64,000 nucleotides of DNA from Cololabis saira (Eukaryota; Chordata; Actinopteri; Beloniformes; Belonidae), in assembly GCF_033807715.1 (NCBI RefSeq), contig NC_084587.1, forward strand, positions 25,086,517 to 25,150,516. Direction: 5' to 3'. Made by a program: the position numbers and the translations under genes. Shown here one piece after another: positions 36,801-48,800 of the stretch. Each line of letters starts with the position of its first letter. Positions within the stretch are counted from its first letter, which is position 1. The notes beneath the pieces were generated by a model, which had not been told where the DNA came from, did no database searches, and saw only the letters and a program-made list of their open reading frames with translations.

Positions 36801-39800
36801 AGCTGACTCAATACAGCAATTCAAGTACTAGTACCTGTAACGTTTACAGTGGAACTTGTCCGGACGTGTTTAGCGTTTAAATGATCATTCAGGCTGGAGC
36901 AGCTCCGGTGATTCAAAGGCCCTAGCAAAGATTTGCTGGCTTCGCTCCCCTGAGTCGCGTCCAGGTCTGTCACCTGCTACTGCGAAGTGGCCTAAGGTTC
37001 CCTCAATGGGCCAAATTTAAAATACTCGTGCATTTTGCCACTCATAATTAATTGCGTTAATTTTCATAACGCGCTAATAAGCTGTGTAATTAATTAATCT
37101 AATTAATGTGCTAAACTGACAGCCCTAATTATTTTACTTTACAATAAAATATCTTTTAGCTTATGTACACCAACCAGTCCAGTCCAGTCTAGTCCAGTCT
37201 AGTATGGTGTGGCTATTTATTTATATATCTTTAGACAAAACATCTTTTTAAGCTACCCAGCAATGGAGAAAAATCATAATACCCAATATTTTGATCAACT
37301 TTAAAATCATGATTATTTCAAATGATTTTCCACAGGAATTATTTCCCTAGGACATTCATTGAATGTCCTAAGGAAATAATGTACTTCAATGAATGTCCCT
37401 GGGACATTCCCTACGACATTGAATGTCCTAGGGAAGGGGGAAGAGATAGCTCTCGATTTTTCTTTTGCTGTTTTGTTTCACATATCTACCTACCTTTAAA
37501 TTAATGAGCTGCCATTGTTCTTTGTTCTTAAATTGCTCCAATTATCAAACATTTAAACTACAAACTACTCTGTTTTTAAAGCTCGCCGAGCTGCACTGCT
37601 GCCCATTCATTTTCTGTTGATGGAGTAACAGATGAGAATAAATGTTTCAGGAAACACAGACAACAACATGAACGCCAGAGTATGGGCAATAATTATTCAA
37701 AACAGGTCTCTAAACCATTGTTAAGCAATTGTTTTATATTTGATCAGACCATATGAAAGCAACGAGACACCGTACAAGCTGGGTTCCCCGCAGTCGTCTG
37801 TCCAGCATAATAATGAGATCCTGAGAGGATCGGGCGGCACTTACCTATTAATGGCACAATAATAGGGTTTTCCAAATGGGGACCACCCGTGGAAATGCAT
37901 TATGATTATTGTTGTGATCAGTCTTTGTCTTGTTTCTGGGGTTGTCTTGCTTGTGGGAGGACATGAGTTATGAGGAAAGCGTGGATTAGATGTTTACAGC
38001 TCCTGTTTATCAGCGACTCTGTCAAAGATGGATGTTTTGGACTCAGTGTTGGAAGTACTACTTCAGTAATTCTAAATTCACACCAGGACTCCATTCAATA
38101 TGCCTCATTTTTAAATCCTGTACTAAATAAGGAGACTTCTGTGACGGAGTCATCAGTTTTATCATTGACAATAACAGTCTCACCGGCTTGTCTGCTGAGG
38201 CAGCAGGGGAGCCACATACCCAAACTGCTGTTGTAATTGAACCCCAGTCTTGGAGGAATGAAAAAGTGAGTCTGAAGAACAAGCACTTCTTTTTTTTTAT
38301 GTGTGAGGGAGCATCATGAGGGAGCATCTTGACACTGTCAAAGCTGGACAGTAAGAAGAGCTCCTGAAGTGATAGCAGAAGTATTATTTATACAGTTGAG
38401 TGCTAGTTCCAGTCAGTACAGAAGATGTGGCTGCCATCAGAAAGATACAGATGAACACATCTGAGATGAGTGAGTCACTGACCTTTTCTACTTCACAGAG
38501 TAGGACACACATGTGAACACAAGTGATAAATTGTCCAAAAGTGTTAACTTGCTCCAGCACATTTGAAACTTAAAGCTGCTATGTCAACAATAGCAGTAAT
38601 GATTGCCCAAGTGCAATAAAACCATCCATGCTGCAAAAATAGAAAAGAACAAACCCTGAATTGTCCTTTGTATGTCATTACAGGTCTTAACAGCGAGATC
38701 CTCTACTCGCTGATCAACTCTGCTGATGGATTTTTCTTAGTTGACGAGCACACCGGTGTAATAAGTCTGGAGCGTCCACTGGACCGCGAGGTGCAGTCAG
38801 TGTATGAGCTGAAGGCCCGCGCCACCGACCAGGGCTCTCCACGCCTCTCCTCCACCTGCGAGGTGGTGGTCTCCGTCCTGGACATCAACGACAACCCACC
38901 GGTGTTTGAGCATCGTGAATACGCAGCAACCGTGTCTGAGGAGGTGGCCGTGGGCACTCAGGTGCTCAGAGTGCAAGCAGCCAGCCGCGACTCGGATGCC
39001 AATGGAGAAATCTCCTACAGCATCATCAGTGGGAATGAGCACGGCATGTTCAGCGTTGATCCACGCACAGGTATGCATGTCTGGGACTTTCTGATTCTTC
39101 CTTACTCTAGTTGAGTGCCCCTGGTAGTTTTTGGGGGCCTCCAGCATTAGCGTGTGTCTCCATTACCAGTCGCGGGTGTTTGGGAATTTATCAGGGGCCT
39201 AGAAAAATCCCTGCCATGGATGCCAAGTGTGGGCCAGTTGGGAGGTGGTGGTCACCCGATGCAGATTTGATAATCGGCCAACTGATCCATTTTTGTATTT
39301 TATGTTTGCATTTTCAGAAACAGACTGAAAGATAAATATGGTCATTAAAACTGATGAAACAACAACACTGGGGGACCAGAGACTTTTGCACAGCCTCGTA
39401 AACAAATGAAATTATTTTGGAACTCACTAGAAACAATGCTTAGCTGTCTGGGACTTAGCAGGGAATCTGTTTCGGGCTGGGCTGTAATTGGCTTGCTGAA
39501 TCAGTGTAATGAAACACCAAAAGGAAGAAAAGGGGGGAAAAAAGGGATGTGGTTTTGTTTTCCTGCTGCAAGCACAGAAATAATGCCAGCTTCAGGGCTG
39601 AAACATGAAGCCAACATAAAGCTGCAGTTCCTCAAATGGCTACTTGGCATCAGCACCAAAAAGCAGCTTAATCTCGTTAGACGTGCTTGCTGTATGTCTA
39701 TAATTATCATCATAGACTATATTCTTTTGATTTAAGTTACATTAAGGCTGTCTTTTTATTTGCCATTAAAGCTTGGAATGACAATGTTTACATGTAGGAG

Positions 39801-42800
39801 TACAAGCCACAGGGAACCATTAAAGAAATATTCCAGAGTGAAATTAACCCTACGTCTGTTACTAGATGGAGCAGCAAAACTATGTGTGTATCGATGCAGT
39901 TTGGAGATATATATGTGTATCAAAAATGCATCAGAAAGAACCTTTTGCATACGAATGCCCTTTTGTTCGCTGCTAAACTGTCACAAGACTGTACAAGTTG
40001 CTACTGATGTCACGACAAGTGCTGTCCACCAATGCAAAAAGCATCTCTCTGCAGGAACCCTGTTCACGCTATCACTTATCTGTAATGACATTTTGAGATC
40101 TTGTCAGAGGTTTAAAATCGCCATTTATTCTGGCGTCGCCATTTGCCCTTTGGCTAACATAATTATCTATTTTGCTCCAAATAAATATTCTGTTCTGACT
40201 CAAAACTGCTTCAGTTATAACCGTAAACAAAAGTTTACATTAATGACCATCCGGTAAGAGACCCGGGGTGGATAGAATAGTCCGTGAATAACATACTTAG
40301 GTTATTGTAGCTGGCTGTCACACTATACAACTTAATTTGCGCTGAATTTACAAAAACCTCATATTATGTTCTTTCTCAGGTGACGTCTTTGTGATTGAGC
40401 CGTTGGACTACGAGGTCTCCCATGAATACTACGTTACCATCGAGGCTAAAGACGGCGGTTCCCCCCCACTCAGCGACATGGCAACCGTAAACATCAACGT
40501 GACTGATGTCAACGACAACAAACCCATCTTCAACCAGGACGTGTACACGGTCGTTATCAGCGAGGACATCGAGCTTGGAAAGGCTGTCTTGGTGGTGAGG
40601 ATGCACGTGTTCTCCGTGGGGAAATGTTTGTATTGGATACATCAGATGTTTGGTTCGGGGATATAACTTATAATTACTCCAAAGCCACATGCAGGGTCAG
40701 ACACGTTTTATTTCTCCCTCCAGTGAAATCTGTCCGTTCAGCCACCTTTTCACTCAGTTGTTGGTTTCCTCCCTTGCAGCATGTCTGCTCTCTGCCCATT
40801 ATTCACTGAATACACTATCACATACCTGCACCTGTGGCAAACCACCATCTGGTGGAGGAGTTAAATTGGGCCCAATGCTCTTCAGGCCCACTGCACCCTT
40901 GTTCCTGTGCAATATCTGACACACATGCTCAAACACTGTAATTAAAACGCATCTGACTCATTAGGTCTTCTCAGGGAAAATGAGATATGTTTAAAGTCTC
41001 TTCTTCTTCTGATTCTGTCCACCTCTTCTTTCCTCCTCTTACGAAAGAACTCTCCTTATAGATTTTATATCAAATGCACCTGAAAATGAGAGTGATAATG
41101 AATACTTGCCATTGTCTTGTACGTATGAATCTTCTCTGTCTGCTGCTCTCCCTGGGGAACCCTTTCAATAGTGGTTTTACAGTAGTTTTTAAAACCATGC
41201 GCAGTGTGTGGGTGTATGGGTGTGTTTGAAGGAGGGTGGATCTTAGAAGAGTTAGGCTACAAGGAAAAAATACATATTTTCAAGTTGATCAGTTGTTGAT
41301 AATATGTTAAAAAATGCCTTTTTTAATTCCTCAGAGATTAATTTAAAGTCAGCTTTTTATTTTTATTGGACTTACTGAATTGTTTGTGTAAAGTTTTTCT
41401 AAAATATAGAGGCCATTAAACAGCTAGCTGCCATTTTTGGTGAACTTGGCATGTGAGCTGCGAATAAAGACACAGCATAGCATAATCATTCTTATTTTAA
41501 AGATAATATGGCCTTTTGTGCTGTTAATTATACGAACAGACTGCTGCAACCTGCTCTGAGTTGTGCCGGTAGGGTTCGGGGACGGCCCCGTTCAAAGACA
41601 GTTGGAGCTTGGCCTGTAGCTCATTGACCACCGGCTCTGGCAGCAACCAGAGCAACCAGTCCATTAAAAGATGTATTTTTGAATGAAGTGTCCATCTTTC
41701 TTGTTTTTTAATTTTAGTTGGCACATCATTTAAACAACCTCTGAGAGCTAAGTAAGAGCCATTTAATAATTATGAGATTTAAAATCCTATTAGTCGACTA
41801 ATCATTTCAATAGTCGATGGCTAATCGATTTTCAGAATAGTTGCTTGTTGCAGCCCGACTAGCCAGCGCCAGTTCTGCAGACTGTAGTCAGTTAGCCAAA
41901 CACCGGCTAGTGAAGGGATCGAGTGGAGCTGAATCAGAGCTCCACTAGCAGAACTAGCTTCAAACATTGTCAGAAATGAAGATGGTTGGAAGAGATTTCA
42001 CCCCCATGAATTAAAAAATATAGCTTTCCTGTAAATTAGGTGTATAATTGGTTATTTTAATGCAACCAAATGCAGTATAAGCAGCAATAAAATAAGGTTC
42101 AGAAAGCATTATTCTTCATTGTACTTGAAAGATTAACACCATTGAAAACATGCAGGTGTGCTTTTTCAACAACAGAAACATAAGAATCAAAGACTGATTA
42201 AAATATTGATGAATTGTGAGTGCTACCTCGAAAACGATTCAAAGTACTGTGATGGATGGCACAAACACAAATGTTGCCTAAATAACAAATAAAAAGTCTC
42301 CCCGGTGAAATCCGAGAGTCGTTAATTTGGCCTCCCACTAACTGTCTAGAGGCTGATTTAGAAAATGCGTTTTTAAGCTAAAAGTATAATTAAATTTCGA
42401 AGCAATCCTTTCTCATTGATCGCTGATTGATTGTGTTGTGTGTTTTTAATTTTAGGTGATAGCTGAGGATTTTGATGGGCCCTCTTACAATCATATCCAG
42501 TACTCCATTGTGGACGGTAACCAGGGCAGCCCCTTCACCATCGACCCGCTACGAGGGGAGCTTAAAGTCGCCCGCCAGCTGGACAGAGAGAGAGTAAGAG
42601 AAACGCCAGACAGCGACGCTGACTGTACACAGCATAATCTACTGATCTGTGCAAGAACCAAGCAGACTCATGACGGATCTAACGGAGAAGCTCGTTCAGT
42701 GATCTCTTTACCAACAAGCTTTCTCTTTCTTTCAGACATCTGGATACACTCTGATGGTGGTCGCCTCAGACAACGGGGTGCCTCCTCTCTCCAGCAGTGC

Positions 42801-45800
42801 CAAGATCAACGTTGACATCTCAGATGTCAACGATAACCCACCCCTTTTCTCCCAGGCCAACTACAGTCTCATCATCCAGGTGAGGGGGAGGAGGGGCCAG
42901 TGTAGATAGCTGATTAAAAAGCAGTGAGGAGGATGGAGTGTAAGGGGTGGAGGAGGGATTGTGATGGGGAGGGAGAGAAGGATTAACAGTTACAATGGGA
43001 GGCTGTGCAACCGGAATATCAAGAGGTATGTAGGAGGATGGAGCAAGAACAGAGGTAAGAAGAGGGAAGGAAGAGGGGGTGAGGGGAGTGAAAGACAGAA
43101 GCTGCATCTTAAGTGTAGAAATGCAGATCAGGGTTGGAAGGAGAGGACTGTAACGAGGGAGGTCGAGGGTGGAATGTGCAAGATGCTGAAAAAGGAACTG
43201 AGTGAAAGGAAGGAGGATGGGAAGAATAAAAAGGAGACTCACCTGAAGTCACGCTTTGAAGAAGAAAAAATAACTTCTAAATGCCGAAGAGATGATTCCT
43301 TCCTGTTTGTTGAGATAACAGAAAGATTAATGTATGAGATATTGTGTAAGGGACAGGAGGAAGAAATGTGGAAAAAAAAAAAGATCCACAGTTATATTTC
43401 CCACCAGCCTTTGCCATGTTGATCTTTTGAAACTAGAACTTGTGAGTGAGCTGTAGCACGAGCTGATGTGTATCCAGGGTCTTAAGGCCTTACACTCGTC
43501 AAACATATTTTCAAGGAAAATATGTTTTTCCAAGATATCTTTGGACAGACATCACCGTGCAACCGCAGAAGACCCCCCACCATCTGCTGCTTATAACTTA
43601 ATAAAATGCAAGTTTATGGTACCAAAACAGCACTTTTGTTTTTGAAGTGTGAATCAATGCCCATCCTTTTTTTTTTGTTAATAAATTATATGGTTAGTCA
43701 ACAAGACAGACTTCTAAAGCAGGTCAAGATGAAACACTTCCTGTTCAACTTTATTTTATTCACATGAAGCTGTTATCAATGTAAAGCATAAAAACCAACC
43801 AAATGAGAGCGGGAAAAAGAACACAGATCATGCGTGTAGTGCACACACCGTCGGAGGTAATCAAGATCAGTCATTGTGCTCGAGGATGTAAGTAGCAGAC
43901 TTGTGCCTAGGAGGTGGATGAATGGAAGCCTGCGGAGAGAAGAGGGACTTTGTTTGTCGTCTGCTGTCTGCTGTTTCTGCTAACTCGGTTGGCCTCGTTG
44001 GCGTCAAGACATCATAAATGGATATTGATGGAGTACTCCAAAAGGAATTTTATCTTTTTATGACGCAGTACAGAAGGTTCAAGGAAATTCAGATTTATTA
44101 TGACTTGATGATTTAATTACATTTACAACAGTCATTAGCATCATCACCTGGGAACCATGAATGAAAGTTTTGTGCAGTTCCATAAACATAAAAACATCCC
44201 AAGACTCTGTCCTTAAATGACAATAGTCATTTAATTTACCCACTGCAAACCATATATTCAGGTACAATTGTTTTTTAAAGAAATGTTCCTCGCGACCAAT
44301 TTAGGGGTTATTTATCAGCTTAGAATTGTTCTATCAGTGCATATTTTAACTTCTAGAAGGATGTGAAGCAGAAGTAAAGAATCTTCTCTTCTCACCACAA
44401 CACGCTTTTCTTTTATCCCGCAGGAAAATCGGCCACAAGGCACGAGTGTTCTTCAGCTTGCCGTAAGCGACCGAGACGCATCTCACAACGGCCCACCTTT
44501 CACCTTTACCATTGTGGATGGGAATGAGGGCGATGCTTTCCGCATCAATCAGCAGGGAGCTCTTGTGACTGTGGGCGCGCTGAACAGGAAGACTAAAGAA
44601 CACTACCTACTTGAAGCACAGGTGAGTCACAGAACCGAGAAGAGACAAGAATCTAAGGGATGCATTGATTTAACTGTCAAGCAGTGGCAACCTGCTCTGT
44701 TTGCCTCCCGTCTTTTCCCTTTCCATACCCTTCCGGCGTGCTCAGTCTGTTCCCCTGCCAGCCAATATCATCTTTTAAACCTTCCTTCAGTGTTCAAAGT
44801 ATGGCGTAGTAGTCTTGCAAGCAGCTTCATATAAGAGATTGAATTGGAGAAGGCGCACAGCGAAACAGGTGCTTCACAGTGGATCTCACAGGAGAAGCTT
44901 GGAAAACAGACATTTGCTTTGATTTGGCTCAATTGTGTGCCACCTCAGAAGAAAGAACTGAGAAAAAAAACACGTAGGCAGATGGGATATGAAATGTTAA
45001 GTGTTATGTGGTTTTGTACACAAGATGCACACTCAAATTTGGGTCCTTCTTTGTTGAACCAGTGCCTCTTCATATGGAAGTGTGTTCAAATGTTTGATCT
45101 TGCAAATGTTTTATCTGGTAGATGTGCAGTAATTGTTGGGATGTGAGCAGTGATTGCCCTCTGCTGTTAGAAAAATATGTCCTGCTCTCTCACATTCAGG
45201 TGTCGGACAGCGGGAAGCCCCAGCTCTTCTCCACCGCCTTCATCAGTGTCCGTATAATTGAGGAAAGCATCTACCCTCCAGCCGTGCTTCCACTCGACAT
45301 TTTTGTATCCATAGCCGGTGATGAATACCCCGGAGGTGTCCTGGGCAAGATCCACGCCACCGACCAAGACATCTACGACACTCTCACCTATAGCCTCGCC
45401 CCTTCAGCTTCGCCATCCACGGATGAGAGCGGTGCCTTGTTTTCAGTCTCCGCCTCTGACGGCAAAGTCATCGCCGTGCAGCCGCTGGACGTGGGTCACT
45501 ACCCGCTCAATGTGACGGTGACGGACGGACGCTTCACAACACCCGCTGACGTCACTGTGCACATTCGTCAAGCAGCTCGTCAGGCCCTGGATAACTCCGT
45601 TGCGGTGCGCTTTGCAAACATCGCCCCTGAGGAGTTCATCGGAGACTACTGGCGCAACTTTCAGCGAGCGCTGAGAAACATCGCTGGAGTTAGGAGGAGT
45701 GAGGTTCAGTTGGTGAGCTTGCAACCATCAGAGCAAGGAGATCTGGATGTCCTGCTGACCCTGGAGAGATCTGGCAGCCCGTACCAGTCTCAGGAGGTAA

Positions 45801-48800
45801 TATCAGCTTAATCAATCAACAATACCGGACAGAGAGATGACGTTGTTAGCGTAATTTGAATTTGGGCTCGGTATTTTCCTACAGTTGAAGTCAATTATTT
45901 TTTGCATTGTGAATTTTTCCAGTTAAAATTAGTATAAAACATTTTGTGAAACAAGACTTTGCATGCAAAAAATGACTTGATTCATCATTTGATTATTCTT
46001 TCATTAACAACACCACAGAGATTAAGAAAATACACATCCAAACTGTTGGTGATTCATAGTTTAACAGCTAATCGATCTGATAATAGCCACTAAACACTTG
46101 GATTGAGTCATTTGCTCTACGATTTTTCTTAGGTCGTCTTCCGGAAACTGAACTCCTCTGCAGCCGTGATCGAGGAGATGACTGGGGTCCGCATCGTGCG
46201 GGTGGTGCAGAAGCTCTGCGCAGGTCTGGACTGCCCGCTGCACTTCTGCGATGAGGTCATCAGTCTGGATAAAACAGCCATGACCACTTACAGCACGGCC
46301 CGCGTCAGCTTTGTCACCCCGCGACACCAGAGGAAGGCGACCTGCCAATGTGACGGTACGCCGATTACGCTTCAGATGCACATACTTCTTAAGTTTGATC
46401 TTTTGGAGCTGCCATTCTCAAATAAGGTATTTGGATATTTAGGTGGCAGATGTCCTGCGTTTAATGACCTGTGCGACAACAACCCCTGTCCGGAGGGTAT
46501 GGAGTGCATCGCAAATCCCAGAGAAACCGTGTACAGCTGTGTGTGTCCTGAAGGGAAGAAGGGCAAATGCTCTGGTAAGACTCTTCTGTCCAAGGTCTTT
46601 CTCTAACTTGGCATCGTGTATTGATGATGAAAGTATTGTTGTGTACTGGCTCGTAGTTTATACCTGTGTCTCCTTGTCAGATGGCCACTCGCTGACGTTC
46701 AGTGGAAGCGGTTATGTGAAGTACCATCTGATGGACAATGACAACAAGGAGCTGATGAAACTTTCACTGAGGCTCAGGACCTTCTCCAACCATGCCACGG
46801 TCATGTATGCAAAAGGGACAGACTACAGCATCCTTGAGGTTTGTGTAAACCTATTTTTCCATCCCGTAACTTAATAACTACCTGAAATTTTTCGTTTATT
46901 ACTTCCCAACATCTCCATATCAGAAAGGCTTAAGGCTGGATTATGGTTCTGCGCTACACCAACGCAGAGCACACGCCGTTGCCGTGACGCCGTCGTGAAA
47001 CCTCCGGACTTCTCCGTCACTCCATTTCGCCGCGGTGGGGGGGGCGCTGCGATCTTTTCCTGAATGGTTTATCTCACTTTTCCGGTCACAGTGAATCAAA
47101 GAGATAAGGACAACTATTGTGCAAAAAACCAAAACAAAATAAATCACACATACACGAAGAAAAGAGCGCTGAAAGTTCACGACTGCTTCACGAACTGGAA
47201 ACCGGAAATGCATTGCTACCAAGCAAACCAATCACAGCCCTCTCGGTCTTGACGCGTAGTTACAATTTATGGGAGGTGCGCGACAGGCACGGCGTGGCGT
47301 GCGGCGTGGGGTGCAGCGTGGGGTGCGCGACGCGGTGCAACCTGCGGTGTAGGCTCGGCGTTGATTTGTTGCAGAACCATAATCCAGCCTTTAATCAACA
47401 TATAACCAGCCTTTCTCTCTTTTAAGATCAACCAGCCATGCCTGTGAATGAAATGAAGGGTTCAAAAAGTCATTTTAAAGCTCATTTCACACAGGGGACT
47501 CTGGGAATGCTGTGGCGAGTTGAAAAACAAGCACACAAGCTATTTTAGTTCTGGGAGGGAAACGAATAGCAGTTTTCCACACATTCCTTTGTGAGTCTGT
47601 CTGGTGTAACCGTCTGCATGCCAGACAAAGACCCGGGTTGGATAAGAGATGGTTTTTGATTATCAGGCTGCCATATAAGGCTTTTCGTATCTACAGTGTG
47701 GGCATTTTAGAGGCTTTGACCGCAAGTTGTATTGTATTGTATGTACTGTATTGTTGTCTTCCCCTTAAAACTGATGCTGCTCAGTTATTCTAGTTGTGTT
47801 ATTGCTTTATTAAAAGTATTAGTTGATTAAATACCAATTAGTGAACGCACCCTGTGTCAGAGCCAGATTCATGACAATGATTTAATCATCCTGAGTTTGA
47901 ATAAGGAGAAGTGTTATCCTGATGAAGGAACAAAGAACAGCAGATGAGATGAATGGCCTATTGTGACACATGCTGTATATTTAGTTCATTTGTTGTAACT
48001 CTGTATTTTCTGTCTCCGACACAGATAGTGAACGGCCGTCTGCAGTACAAGTTCGACTGTGGGAGCGGCCCCGGCCTGGTGTCGGTCCACAGCACTCAAG
48101 TTAATGACGGGGAGTGGCACTCCGTTACCCTGGAGGTGGACGGAAACTATGCCAAACTGGTGCTGGACCGGGTGCACGCTGCCTCTGGCACGGCCCCGGG
48201 CACTCTGCGCACCCTCAACCTTGACAACAGCATTTACTTTGGCGGACACGTACGCCAGCACGCCTCCGCCCGCCTTGGACGCAGCCTCCCCGTCATAAAC
48301 GGGCTCCGCGGCTGCATCGAGGCGATCACGCTGAACAACCTGGAGCTGCCTCTCAACACCAGGGCTCAGCGGGCCCATGCAGTTCTGGAGGACATTGTGG
48401 ACGTGACTCCAGGCTGCGCACTGGCACCTGCTGAGAGCTGCTCCAGCAACCCCTGCACCAATGGAGGGAGCTGCACCTCGCTGCCTAATGGAGGTAACTC
48501 ACTGACCTCATGTTTCAAGTTCCTTTCAGAAGTTATACTTTCGAAACTGAAAAGTGGACAAAAGTCCAGCTACTCTAGTCAAGCATGTAGTTGGACTTTT
48601 CTGTATACTTTTATTATAATTTGACATGACAGCTTGTTTTTTTTTTTTTTCAAGTGTCCCAGTGCTGCAGAAATTTGCAGTCAGCACCGTCCGCTGTGAA
48701 CACAAACTCATTTCATCTGCATTTGTTTTTCATTAAAGACCTGCACAGGAATTGTTACCTACCATCACCAGAGGGTTTTTGTAAAATACCTGTGCAGTGT

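Larger units (their letters stand above)
31200..38683 (+). other. fat1 intron (7.5 kb), transposon-rich
   Basis: The longest complete intron here. It holds a retroposon 3'-tail remnant (32391-32455), two neighbouring hAT-like elements (34990-36382 and 36412-37127), with further repeats nested in the first, and a cluster of small palindromes (37338-37436). A TTAA within GTCCCCTTTAAATGGGGAC near 33934-33951 may be the end of another element. No additional coding exon is evident. Confidence 0.75.

Noticed and set aside
41251..41865. Complete hAT-like element
   Set aside because: The right end (about 41785-41865) looks right, but no matching left end or 8-bp duplication was found, so boundaries cannot be supported.
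42820..43242. 140-codon Pro/Ser/Leu-rich frame on the minus strand
   Set aside because: It is explained by the purine-rich sense strand of the intron and overlaps a real fat1 exon at its end.
45797..46132. Read-through of the 597-bp exon giving a short C-terminus
   Set aside because: The donor GAG|GTAATA and the in-frame continuation at 46133 are well supported; the read-through frame ends after a few codons.
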